A stretch of DNA of 64,000 bases from Saposhnikovia divaricata (Eukaryota > Streptophyta > Magnoliopsida > Apiales > Apiaceae): assembly GCA_036435485.1 (NCBI GenBank), contig CM071600.1, forward strand, positions 120,412,046-120,476,045. Reading direction: 5' to 3'. The notes below the pieces were generated by a model. It had not been told where the DNA came from. It was given only the letters and a program-made list of their open reading frames with translations, and searched no databases. This document shows, piece by piece, positions 23,506-35,323 of the stretch. Numbering within the stretch: position 1 is the first letter of the stretch; every line of letters begins with the position of its first letter. The translations under genes were made by a program, and so were the position numbers.

Positions 23506-23670
23506 GTTTTTTTATACTTAAATCAATTAGCTGATTATAGACCTTACGATGAGAGCTGGTAACTTAACAATTTTTTTATACGCTGATTATAGACCTTATG
23601 ATGAGAACTGGTAACTTAACAGTTTTTTTATACTTAAATCAATTAGCTGATTATAGACCTTACGATATTT
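23494..23670 (+). repeat. Imperfect tandem repeat, about three units of 50-64 bp
   Basis: The unit GGTAACTTAACA + T-run + ATAC + (TTAAATCAATTA) + GCTGATTATAGACCTTACGAT is present three times. The middle copy lacks the TTAAATCAATTA segment. The first unit includes the 3' end of the solo LTR, so the expansion happened after that insertion. Confidence 0.7.
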
Positions 23671-23770
23671 ATAAAAATAATTAAAATTTAACGAGCACGT
23701 AATAAAATTTTAAAATATGTAACAATGATATTTTGGCAAAATCTTGACATTCTTAGATATCACGGGATAT

Positions 23771-24150
23771 GAGAGCAAGTCCAATGCAATGCTATCATTG
23801 GTGCTATTGCTATATTATAGCATCAAGTGCTAAAAAACTCATCTCCAAAGGGATGTTATAGTTGGATGCTTCCTTGGTGCTATTGCTATATTATGCATCC
23901 TTTGTGCTAAATTTGAAACCAAGGATGCATTTATGCATCCATGCCACATCATCATTTAACTAGAATGAGATTAGTTTGTTGAGAATATTCAATAGAAGTT
24001 AAAAGAGTTTGGTAAAATTTAAAAGAGTTGGTTAAATTTTAAACTAATTATAGAACTAGCTTTGGAGGGTGAGTTTTATTTTAGCACCAAAATTCACTTT
24101 TTGATTCTATATTATAGCAATAGCAATAGAAATTTAGCATCTAGCATTGA
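23771..24150. mobile_element. MITE-like element in the peroxiredoxin Q promoter
   Basis: The left end (CAATGCAATGCTA, then CTATTGCTATATTATAG) is matched by the reverse complement of the right end (CAATGCTAGATGCTA, then CTATTGCTATAATATAG), giving gapped terminal inverted repeats of about 43 bp. The interior is AT-rich and non-coding, and GTGCTATTGCTATATTAT recurs inside. It ends about 235 bp before the peroxiredoxin start codon. The exact boundaries and target duplication are uncertain. Confidence 0.6.
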
Positions 24151-24384
24151 AAAAAAAAAAAAGAAACAAGCAAAGAAAAACAAAGAAAAAGAGGTAAAAT
24201 TTTCTGGACTTTTTTTTTCTGGACCTCCAAGAATGCACAAGAAAAAGGTGTCTGGGGTCAGGAAACCATCCACGCCGATAAACCCACAATTTCCCTTATC
24301 CCCTTGTTCCTCATTTCAACCATTTCTTACACCATTTTATCACTACACAAACTTCTAAATTTTATACATTTTCAAACAGCTAAA

Positions 24385-26829
24385 ATGGCTTCTGCTACTG
24401 CTGCTTCAGCATCTGTATCTATATCTAAACACACTCTTCTTGCTTCTTCCCTCTCCACTTATTCCCCTAAACAACATTCTTCTCTTTTTCTTACCAAATC
24501 ATCATCACATTCTCAAATTTATGGTCTCAAAATCCAACATTCTTCTTCACACTCAACCCCTTGTTTTTCAACCAAGATTTGTACAATTTCTGCAAAGGTA
24601 CATTTTTTATCATCAAGAATTTAGTTTTAAAGTTACTCTTTTTGTTTTTTGAGGATTTATTATGTGGGTCATCATTTTTATTGGTTCTATTTTGTTGTGA
24701 AGGTGAATAAAGGGACAGTTCCTCCAGCATTTACATTGAAAGATCAAGATGGCAAAAATGTTAGTCTTTCGAAATTTAAAGGCAAACCCGTTGTTGTTTA
24801 TTTCTACCCTGCTGATGAAACCCCTGGCTGCACCAAACAGGTCTCTCTTTCTCTTTTTATATATATACTTTTGATATAGATGTTAAAATCTTGTTTATTT
24901 ATGTTATTGTGCTGTAACTTTATTTAAATTGCTAATCCAATATTATAATTTTAAGTTGATGTAGACTCATTTTATGTTATTTTTAGGTTGTTTACATAGA
25001 AAAACTGTATGGGGGGGTGAGGAGGAGGGGGGGGGGGGGGGGGCGGGGGTGAGGATACAGCCTTGTCACTGGGGTAAATGGTGAGAATGAGTTTTTATCG
25101 CAATGCTATCCCTGAATCTAGTGTAGACTCAATTTTAATTTCAAAATCACATCTTTGAAAAGGACTACTTTTAAGGTAGTTCTGGCTGTCCAGGATACAT
25201 GTTAGTGTTACAGTGTTTGAACACGTTTAAATGAATGCAAGTGTGATAAATTGTCAAAAACTCTTTAAGTTTTTTTCTTCCTTCAAAAAAAATAATGTGA
25301 GGAAGTGGATTGAGGGTATTTCATAGGGTGATTAATTATATGTACATTGTGAGGGAGGATCATGTTACCATGCTGTTGTTAACCCATCTAAATTGTCATT
25401 CTTTTTCTCGTGAAATGCAGTATTGTCTCAGCACCAGTTACTTATAACTGAATATTAAATGCAATGTGGTGACAATTGACATCCCAGTTTTGCCTGCATA
25501 TCTTGGGCCAACTGCACAAAAAAAAAAAAAGATAAAGAAAAAAAAAAGCCAAGAATGAGGACCATGAGCAGCTTCTTCTGAATATTGGTTACTGCAATTT
25601 GTATACATTTGTACTAATCATAAAAGTATGCTGAAACTTCTTTTTTTGTGCACTTTGCAGGCATGTGCTTTCAGAGATTCCTATGAGAAATTTAAGAAAG
25701 CGGGTGCTGAGGTTGTTGGGATCAGTGGTGATGATACGTCTTCACATAAGGTAATGCTAACTTGTAGTTGGTGGTTCCTTTCTTCACCTTGATTTGTCCC
25801 ACTTGGAACATTGACAAAATTTTAGTAGTTACTGTTTCATTTAAAAATGATGATAATTTTCTGGATCCTCGATAATATTTCAACACTTTTTGCAAAGAAA
25901 TAGTGGTAGTCTAGCTTACCTCCATAATGTAGTAAGAGTTTATTGTTGCAGGTGTTTAAATGTTTCCGTGTATAGACATTTTGATCCAAGCAATTATGTT
26001 GTCCTTTTTGAAATAGATGACATCTATATGCTTATGTATCTGGATAGAACATCTAATAGTAATGTAAGCTATAGGCATTTTGAATTGAACAAGCTCTGAA
26101 ATTTTATTTAGAATTTTTTTTTTCCCATTGGAATTGAATTGGTAATCGAGAATTTGGTATATGTACGAGCTGATATCAATTTGGGACTTGGTTATTGAAA
26201 TTTCTTTCTTAGTCTCCTAGCTCATCAGATTCATGAACATTTTGAACCTTCAAATTTGTAATGTGATCTTTCATCAATTGTGGCACTGCATCGGTTCTTT
26301 TAAGAAGTGCTGTATTGGTGTGCCCTGTAAACCAACAGAACACAAGACTGCAAGCAGTTCCCACCCTTTTTTTCTTTTTCTGAAACTATTATATTTTTCT
26401 TTAATAGAGAAGTTAAGTTAAACTCTGCTTGCAACTGAACCAGAATATTTTCTTTGTTAGGGCTTGCAATTAATAAACTTGTATTATAATTATAGGGCTT
26501 TTGTTTTGGGGAAGTGAGATTTGTTTGGTCATTGCGGCTTGCCTGCGTTTATACATATTCCTATGAAGTTATCGTGGGTATCCTTAACACAGCTTTGCAA
26601 ATTGGTGTAGGCATTTGCAAAGAAGTACAAACTTCCATTTACATTGCTGAGTGATGAGGGTAACAAGGTCAGAAAAGATTGGGGTGTGCCATCTGATCTT
26701 TTTGGTACATTGCCTGGGCGACAGACATATGTCCTCGACAAAAGTGGAAAGGTTCAGCTCATCTACAATAACCAGTTTCAACCTGAAAAGCACATTGATG
26801 AGACATTGAAGCTGCTTCAAAGCCTTTGA
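24385..26829 (+). CDS. PRXQ: Peroxiredoxin Q, chloroplastic, four exons
   Basis: Thiol peroxidase that reduces hydrogen and organic peroxides in the chloroplast, using thioredoxins as electron donors. Exons: 24385-24597, 24703-24840, 25661-25750, 26611-26829; all junctions are phase 0, giving 219 residues, close to the family norm. Residues 1 to about 65 are rich in Ser, Thr and His with few acidic residues, a typical chloroplast transit peptide. The mature domain begins near VNKGTVPPAFTLKDQDG. The peroxidatic Cys114 lies in TPGCT and the resolving Cys119 five residues later (CTKQAC), the hallmark spacing of the PrxQ/BCP class. GVPSDLFGTLPGRQTYVLD and a C-terminal helix follow. The start codon was chosen because the upstream in-frame stretch is part of the 5' UTR. 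The gene is convergent with the FMO gene. Confidence 0.95.
25011..25053 (+). repeat. G-rich run in intron 2 of the peroxiredoxin gene
   Basis: About 43 bases, nearly all G, broken by a few T, A and one C, including an uninterrupted run of about 17 G. It can form G-quadruplexes in the sense strand and transcript. Homopolymer length may be uncertain in the assembly. Confidence 0.85.
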
Positions 26830-27202
26830 GCCTTTCTTATCAACAATACTCATGTTTATCTGGTTTTTCCTCTGCCATTAGCAATTAATTTGATTTTGTA
26901 ATCTTAGAATATTGCTTACTCTTGTACAATCTATATCTTGCGAGTCGTGATTGGTATAACGGTATCTGTATTCAAAATATAGTAACAAATATGAATACTT
27001 GTACACCAATATAAAATCCTTCTTTATGGTTCCTGGACTCAGCAATGAACGACATTACAGTTTGTAGTGGAGCTAAGGTGAGACTGAACCCGGAGTCTGA
27101 ATACTTAGAAACTTATTCAGTAAGCACTTAAATTTATTTAAATTAAAAAAAATTATAATGAAAACAATTTGATTAGATTTTACTACATCCCAGTTGTTGA
27201 TT
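26830..27202. other. Spacer between convergent genes (3' UTRs)
   Basis: 373 bases between the stop codons of the peroxiredoxin Q (+) and FMO (-) genes, presumably filled by both 3' UTRs. No further gene seen. Confidence 0.6.
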
Positions 27203-30200
27203 TCATGCTTTGTCTTCCTTGTGATGTTCGTAATCGCGACTGTTATAGGCACTAAATGCTTCCGAAAACCAGTTCCTCTTCCTCCATGAGCTCCATCCCA
27301 TCTCTTCACAGATTTCATCACTGTGGTTAATACTAAATGTAGAAATGCAGTTCCTCTTGTAAAATCGTGTTGTGTTCCTCATAATTTGCCTCTCTGTAGT
27401 CGTTTGTTCTAGCATCTTCTCTATGCTTGGCAGCTTGAATTGACCACCAAGAAGTCGAGCCAGCCAAATGCACCTAATCTCTGCAGTATGCAGGTTCGAA
27501 ACACTTTCCACATAACCCACAAATGCCATGTTTGGAATGAAAGGATGAACTGTGCCCCTGTTGTATAAGAACAAATCATTCGGAGTAGGTCATGCGTGAA
27601 ACTCAAATATGATAGGATTAGTTTGAAGCCTTCATGTGAAATATCTTTCGTACCTATACAATGGCATGGCACCGGAAGGAGATTCCAATAAGCTACGAAA
27701 CGGATCTGGTAATATATCTCTAACCTTTTTCTTGCCATCGAAACCAGTGGAAAGAAGCACTACATCAGCTTCTAACTTAGAATTATCTTCAAATTCTACT
27801 CCTCCTTCCCAAAACCACCATCGAGGAGCTCTTTTAAACATGATCCTTCCCTTGTCAGCCTCGGTGAAGAAAGACTCGGGCAAGATGGCCATCTGACAAG
27901 ATGCATAATCTTCTTCAAACGGGTGATCTGGTCTCAAGCCGTACTTCTGCAGTGGGAGCTTCCATGCCAAGTACGACTCGATGAACTTTGAAATGCCTCG
28001 TCTCTATACAATATTAATCATGTTCATCAGCCCCAAATTATTTCAATTTTGATGTTACCTAAAATTTTATAATAATTGACTAAATATGAGAATGTATAAG
28101 AAAAATACCATTGGAGATGAAAAATGGCAAAGAATGGTCCTGAGGAGGCCTTGATTCGGCCTTTGATGGAAAAACTGTGAAAATCTTGTTGAATAGAACC
28201 AGTAAAATGGTAAACCCCAGATGGAGTAATGTGGAACTGTCCAGTGCAGTGTTCTTATTATCATTGTGCACGCTTGACCTTCTGGACCTTTTTAATCAAA
28301 TGTTGAATGCAAGTTAGTATACATATATAAAACAATGTATTCCAGTCTGTTAGAATTTAAGCTATAGCAAGACTCAATTAGCATTAGTGATTTTTTTTCT
28401 TTTTTTGCTAAATAACATTAGTGAATTTTATTTCTCTTTCAATAAATTTTTTATTTCTGGATCATGTAAATCATGGTTTAATCTTGTTTGTATCTTTTGT
28501 AAACTCTGTACATATATTAATTAAAATGAGGAGGTCTGCAGAGTAGAAATGTAAATTCTGTTTCTTGTACTTCTATTTTGTACTTTGTGTGGGGTTATGA
28601 AAGATCATGACTACACAAAAGACAACAATATAGGGTTGTTGACATCCTTTGCTTCTTCACAATTTTAACGTACTATATAAATTATAGAAAATAATTAAGT
28701 CAAGTCAAAAACTGAATCAAGCAATTCAATTTTGTAATAGTAATGTAGTCTTAACCCCCAGACATTTGACCTTTTAGATCTGTTTCTTACACATGCCTTT
28801 TCTTCTCTGTCAGTAAATCTTTCTAAATTATTCTCATAACCAAATCATGCAATCATCATTACATGTCTGTCCATATATGCACACTAGAGAGATATGTACT
28901 GTAACTGATTAACTAAATATATACCTTGATTTGCTTCAGCACATTCAACAGCCAAGTCAATGGCAGATTTCTTGTAGCCAACTACAGCAACCTTTTTGTC
29001 TTTGAGAAGTTCAACCGTGGCTTCTTTATCCAGTTTGCTGTAATCTATCGAATGCATCACCTTCCCTTTAAATATTTCAGGCCCTTTGTTCAGAGGAAAA
29101 ACTGGTACTTTTGGTTCGTCACCATATTTTCCGGTGCACACCACCAAAAACTCAAAGGCATACCACTGCTCACAAAATTGTGATAAATAACAAACTTAGC
29201 AAGGATATATATATATATATATACATACATATATATATATGTGTGTGTATGTGTGTGATCCTAATTTATGTAGGTGTTACGTTTTTAGGATTATTACATT
29301 CAATTTATGGAGGTATGATGGTAGACTATGGCACCATTTGTCCCCCTTATAATTGTAAATAATTTATAAGTTACTTATTTCGAATTTTTTTTTTCATATT
29401 TACATGTTTCTTTTTAGAAAATATTATGTATGTGAAGTTTAACATTTGTTATCTTGCAAAAATAAGTTACTTATTTCAAAAATGTACATATTTATGTACT
29501 TTTTCTTAGACTTTTTCTTAGAATAAGTAACTTATTTTTTAGAAATAAGATTTTCCAAACCGGATCTATAGTTTGTTTGCATGTGTCGTTCTACTTGCAC
29601 CCAATGCAGGATTTAAGATGATCCGAAGCTGAATATTTCCTAATATAAGTTTCATTGATTATTCAAGAACTTTACTTCTCTATGTTAGTATAGCTTTTGT
29701 GATGAGAACTTCATGATTTCTCTTCATGCAAGCAAAATAACTAAAATCAGGTCCTACCTGTTGGACAAAATTTCTTGTCTTGTTAACTAGGGTGTGAGAA
29801 TTGGATTGTTTGTGGAAGTGTAAGCATGCAGATAAATTGAAATTTTCTTTATCAATATACACACATTTATATACCTCAATAATCTCCGATTGGTTAAGCT
29901 GGACAGCAACCTCCCAAACAGGTTTACCATTACTAGTACCAATAAAACTTCCAACTTCACCGGTGGTTTCACGATCACCAACAAACCTGATCTCCACCAC
30001 CTTTGAGTTGAATTTGACTAACTTTAACAAATCAAAGTTGGTAGCATAAGAATACAGATAATCCAACACTTCTTGGTACGTTGGGAAGCTCGAATTATCC
30101 CTATTAGTCCAAGGAAAATCCGAGAATTCATAATCACAACGGGGAGTTTGTAGCTTTGTAGTGCGGAAAGAGCAATGTTTCCACACTCCTCCAAGAAAGT

Positions 30201-30303
30201 TTGTGGACTCGAAAACCATAGGCTGGTATTCGGAGAGCTGTTTAGCTGCAGCTATGCCGCTAATGCCAGCTCCTATAATACCAATTTTGGAGAAAATAGC
30301 CAT
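27203..30303 (-). CDS. FMO1: Flavin-containing monooxygenase, FMO1-like, five exons
   Basis: Class B flavoprotein. Arabidopsis FMO1 N-hydroxylates pipecolic acid to N-hydroxypipecolic acid, a systemic acquired resistance signal. Exons on the minus strand: 30303-29875, 29168-28925, about 28287-28109, 28003-27654, 27557-27203, totalling 1557 bp and 518 residues with consistent phases. The acceptors of exons 2 and 3 each have an in-frame alternative 3-6 bases away. Motifs: FAD-binding GAGISG (residues 11-16), the plant FMO segment YEFSDFPW, the FMO signature FKGKVMHSIDY (176-186), and a second nucleotide-binding turn VAVVGYKKSA (203-212) with the degenerate GxGxxG that I recall in FMO1. Further blocks HWTVPHY, CQMAILPE, TGFDGKKK and SNLHTAE match FMO1. 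The ATG at 30303 is the first in frame. Whether the substrate is pipecolate is inference from similarity. Confidence 0.92.
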
Positions 30304-30384
30304 TAGGTGAGTGTGTTGAGAATTTATCAAGAAGAAAACTTAGATATGGAAATGGTTGTAATTGATATGGGAAGGAAGAGCTCT

Positions 30385-30393
30385 CTATTTATA
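30385..30393 (-). promoter_or_regulatory. TATA box of the FMO gene
   Basis: The minus strand reads TATAAATAG, about 82 bases upstream of the start codon at 30303. This would give a short 5' UTR of around 50 bases. Confidence 0.65.
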
Positions 30394-30432
30394 GGATTTT
30401 GCATGGAGTACGAGTCATGGTCATGTTACGAG

Positions 30433-30438
30433 CACGTG
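30433..30438. promoter_or_regulatory. G-box (CACGTG) in the FMO promoter
   Basis: A perfect palindromic CACGTG about 130 bases upstream of the FMO start codon and 40 bases upstream of the TATA box. Such boxes bind bZIP and bHLH factors in plants. Function here is inferred from position only. Confidence 0.4.
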
Positions 30439-32765
30439 ATACAGATTCATCTTAAATTCGTTTACATTTACATAGTGAACCTAACATGTCTAACATGTCG
30501 AGCTGTATTATTAGTTTTGTTTATCCAATTTCACCAAATGGATTATTTTTAAATATTACATGATAATTTAATCTATTTTTGTTGTTTTTTCAACATTTAA
30601 TATAATTTCTCCTTAGTTTTTTCTTCACTCTTCATCTTCATCTTTTTGAGTTTAGTGGTACATGTGTGATATATATGAGACTTTGTTGATTAATGGCATG
30701 CAAATTTAAAATTTATATGTCACCCTCTTCAATAATTTTAATAATAATAAGTTGTTTATGTATTGTCAGGAGAAAGGTAATTAAGATTATGAATCGATAG
30801 AGAAAAATTTCCCTATGTATTTTTAGTTGAGTATATAATATCTATTAAATACATAATTATTAATAATTGATCAATTTTTATAATTATAAATATAACTCAG
30901 CATATTGGTATAGAAAATATTTAATATCTAAATATCGTGTTTTCGAAAGTCCAAATGAGAACAATGTCGGCCTCCAAATCTAATTCCATTTTGGTAAGGT
31001 TTGAGCAAATTATAACTGATTATAAGCTTAAATCAAATGCCCAATTTTTGCCAATTATTAACAAAACATTGTATGTAATAAATTTATTAAATTTGGTTCA
31101 ATTTCGACAACAATAGACATAATGTATTAATTTAAAATATTGTTAAAAATTAAAGGAATTTTTTCAAAAATACCTAAGATCAATTTTTTTTGCAAAATAT
31201 TTTTTAAAAATATTTTTCAATTTAGTAAAATGCAAAAATACCGTTTATAGCTTTGCAAACTAACAGCAAACTAACCTAACTACAAATACAACAATAAAAA
31301 TTTAGTAATTGTAATCATTTTTGATTGTTTGCTTAACAAGTTGCATCTATTGAATCAAATGCAACATCAAAAGGCAACTATAATCAAGCTCAATTGCAAC
31401 TAAAATGAACTTTAATTATTTTTTCAAAAAAATTGGAAGTAAGTTGTATTTGGTCGCAAGCCATATTTTTACAAATATTTTCAGAAGATCGTATAATTGC
31501 AAAAAAAAACTTAGAAAAAAAATTATATTTTTTATAATTCTAAAAAATAAACAAATAATTAACACGATTAAATAGATAATTTGACTCACTTAAGTCCTTT
31601 TTTAAAGTTTTAACTAAGAAATCCATTTTATCTAATTTTATACATGCATGCCTGTACTCACCTATAATAATTTTAGTATCATAAAATTACCATATAACAC
31701 GTATCTTAATATAGAAAATTATTTCCTATTAGTGAATTTATTAAAAAAAGTAATTGAAAACTTTAACTATAGTGTCTTCCATTTTCATAAAAGAATGGTG
31801 TCAAATTTCAATTCTAAATTCATATTTTGTTTAATAACATTAATAAAATAATAATAATGATTTTTTATTTCCATCTATATCATAATTTATAAAACTTATA
31901 TGATTTTATTAAGGATATCAATTTATTAATTATTATAAAATATTAACTTATAACCCAAGCAATACACGAGTTTGTTTTGAAAATTATAATTTTTTATTAT
32001 ATAATTATATATTTATATAATCACTTTTAGTAGTTTATTAATTTTAATTTAATACAATTTTAATTAATAACCTACATAGTGTAAACTAAATATATTTTTA
32101 ATTTAAATATGTTATTATTCGAAGATCGGATCTAAGTATAGTAGTTTTAAAATATAATATTCCATACCTTTGACATAACAGTTCTTATTTTTTTACTAGA
32201 AATTTATTATTCATTGTATTGAAACTACAAATATGTATACTCATGTTTGCTTATTATAAATGTACAAATTGTTTTACATATTTTATTAATGATTGAAATA
32301 TATTCTACTATATCTTTGAAAATATATTAATGATTGGAAGATAATAATATAATAAATATTTATAGGTGAATTTACAAAAAGTAAAATATTTTAAATTAAA
32401 AGGTAACATGTTTAAATAAGATAACACATATATATGATAAAAAATATAGTAAAATTGCTAAAAGGTAACATGTTTAAATAAGAAAACACATATAAATAAT
32501 ACATGTCATTTATTAAATAACTATTATTATTACTAATAATTTTATTAATTAATATAACAATAAATTTACATTAATATTTTATATTACTAATTTTAAACAA
32601 TACATGTCATTTATTAACTAACTATTATTATTACCAATAATTTTATTAATTAATATTACAAAGGTAAATTATATTCATAATAAATTATTGTATTCTATCT
32701 TATTTACTCATATAATTTTAAAAATATTTAAAATTAACCCATGCTTTAGGTTATAAGCTAGTCTA
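30439..32765. other. FMO upstream region grading into AT-rich repeat-filled spacer
   Basis: No gene recognised. From about 31000 the sequence is very AT-rich. It contains a ~61 bp period duplication (GGTAACATGTTTAAATAAG at 32401 and 32462), a ~103 bp period duplication (ATACATGTCATTTATTAA near 32498 and 32601) and two decayed Helitron-type 3' ends (near 32738-32762, plus strand, and 31945-31970, minus strand). Confidence 0.5.
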
Positions 32766-34474
32766 CGTATAATTGGTTGGTTGGTCAATATAAACCACAT
32801 ATTTAACTTAATAACAAACTCTTATAATTACACTTCAATTAATATTCAGTACATACTCATTCGGTTATATTTGAGTTAAAATTCTTCAGTTAAACCCAAC
32901 TTTTTAGACTCTTTCAATTACTTAGAAACCAAATATTTTCAAAATCATTTTTAATAATTTTATAAATTCACATATTTATTAACAAATTTACAACAAATTA
33001 TAAATTAACAAAGTGAAAATAAACTAAAACTATATAATAAACAATAAAAATCTCACACAATTACAAATTAATATTAAATTCTATTTTAAACAAATATTAC
33101 ATTATGCATTATTATGTAATCATAATTTGAATATGATAATATCAACAAAAATTTAAATGTAAGTATATACGATATGACAAATCTATAAGCGAAACAAGGT
33201 ATAATTATGATAATATCAACAAAAATTTAAATGTAAGTATATACGATATGACAAATCTATAAGCGAAACAAGGTATAATTGGTTGGTCGGTCGGTTAACA
33301 CCTTCCCTGCTAACACCTTTGAAAAAATAAATTAAAATACATATAAAATGTTATTTTACAAAAGATAAACCACATATTTAACTTAATAACAAACTCTTTT
33401 AATTACACTCCAATTAATATTCAATTACATACTCATTTGGTTGTATTTTAGTTAAAATTCTTCAGTTAAACCCAACTTTTTTAGACTCTTTCAATTACTT
33501 GGAAACCAAATATTTTCAAAATCATTTTTAATAATTTTATAAATTCACATATTTATTAACAAATTTACAACAAATTATAAACTAATAAAGTGAAAACAAA
33601 CTAAAACTATATAATAAACAATAAAAATCTCACACAATTACAAATTAATATTAAATTCTATTTTAAACAAATATTACATTATGCATTATTATAGAATCAT
33701 AATTTGAATATGATAATATCAACAAAAATTTAAATGTAAGTATATACGATACTTCCATTTATATTTATATAATTATGACAAAAGGGTATAAATGGTTGGT
33801 CGGTCACCTTCCCAAAAATGTTGCTAACACCTTCCTAAAATGAAAAAATAAATTAAAATACATATAAAATGTTATTTTACAAAAGATAAACCACATATTT
33901 AACTTAATAACAAACTATTTTAATTACACTCCAATTAATATTCAGTTACATGCTCATTTGGTTATATTTGAGTTAAAATTCTTCAGTTAAACCCAACTTT
34001 TTTACACTCTTTCAATTACTTGGAAACCAAATATTTTCAAAATCATTTTTAATAATTTTATAAATTCACATATTTATTACCAAATTTACAATAAAATATA
34101 AATTAACAAAGTGAAAACAAACTAAAACTATATAATAAACAATAAAAATCTCACACAATTACAAATTAATTTTAAATTCTATTTTATACAAATATTACAT
34201 TATGCATTATTATGGAATCATAATTTGAAAATGATAATATCAACAAAAATTTAAATATAAGTATATACGATACTTCCATTTATATTTATATGATTATGAC
34301 AAAATATAGTCATAATTCGAATAATATATCATATAATTAAACGATTATTATTTAATAATATATATTATGCCAATATTATATTAAGTAATATATATGAGAC
34401 AAATAATTATTAAAATATAATTAAAAAATTATTTAATTTTAAGAAAGCCGTACCTCGCACGGGTTATAGGCTAG
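32766..34474 (+). mobile_element. Helitron-like sequence built of three ~510 bp tandem units
   Basis: Three units begin with GTATAA(T/A)TGGTTGG near 32767, 33272 and 33785 and share the same long order of blocks (AACCACATATTTAACTTAAT, TCAGTTAAACCCAACTTTTT, TGATAATATCAACAAAAATT). The first unit carries an extra perfect 74 bp tandem duplication (33133-33206 and 33207-33280). The third unit runs into a Helitron-like 3' terminus: a decayed hairpin (34448-34462), GTTATAGG, then CTAG at 34471-34474 followed by T. No coding capacity, so non-autonomous. Confidence 0.6.
33133..33280 (+). repeat. Perfect 74 bp tandem duplication
   Basis: Two adjacent identical 74 bp copies beginning ATGATAATATCAAC and ending GGTATAATT. 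Each includes AAGCGAAACAAGG, the word that follows Helitron-like 5' ends in this window. Confidence 0.85.
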
Positions 34475-35323
34475 TACTAATAATATATTGGAGTTGGTTT
34501 AAGTTAACATAAAACCAAGGTACTTGTATAATTAATGGTCGGAGGTCAACTTTGGACAGACACACATGTCCTCGAACTTACACTTAACTTTCAGAGTAGT
34601 TCCTTCGCTACAAGTTAAGAGTCGCAGGGTAATCGAATATTTGTATTTTAGATTAAGATAATACTATATAATTAGAAATAGGAATTGTAGTTAAGAGTGT
34701 ATTTGACATTGCTTAAAATAAGTTAATTTTGATTTAATGGACGTGTTTTTAATTTAAAGGAGAAAGTAAAGTTGTTTACTTTAAGTTGAATGAATGGGTT
34801 TGGGTAATTTTACTTAATGTTAAATGGGGGTTTAATAATTTTGACTTAAATTAAAATTTAAATTCATAATATTTAAACTTTACAAGAATCGTGAAAAAAA
34901 AAAATTCCATAAGTCATAAATCAAAAGTACCTAAATGGAACTTAAGACTTAAAGCAGTTTTTTAACTTAAAGCGGGTTTAAAGCTAATATTGTCAAACGA
35001 TTCATTTTCTACATAAAGCTTTTTATAAGTCATAAGCAAGTTGCCCAAACTGGCTCTAAATCTCTATAAATGAATATGTGTTTGGGATTGAAAAATTTTA
35101 TTAATTAATGTAGATTATTCATTTATCGAGATAAAAAATACACTATTTTTATTATGTAAATAAATTATTAATTTGATGAAATTAATCGTTTATCAAATAT
35201 GAATTTACCGAAGTTCTACTGTATAAGTTTTTCTTATATTCATTGGATGTGCATAGTTACCATTAAAATGCCAAATATCGATCAGTGCTATCAAACAAGT
35301 CCTTCAGTCAATGTGATCCTTTA
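34475..35323. other. AT-rich spacer, nothing recognised
   Basis: No gene. The stretch at about 34700-35050 contains repeated AAGTCATAA / TTAAGTT words reminiscent of decayed MITE sequence, but I could not define ends. Confidence 0.4.

Noticed and set aside
24304..24384. Upstream in-frame ATG extending peroxiredoxin Q by 27 codons
   Set aside because: The extension is hydrophobic and unlike a transit peptide start; the ATG at 24385 is followed by the typical Ala/Ser-rich plastid targeting sequence and gives the normal family length.
30304..30330. N-terminal extension of the FMO frame by nine codons
   Set aside because: The first codon there is TTG, not ATG; the ATG at 30303 is the first real start and fits the TATA box position.
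32767..34290. Centromeric-type satellite
   Set aside because: Only three units, linked to a Helitron-like end, so local duplication is the simpler explanation.
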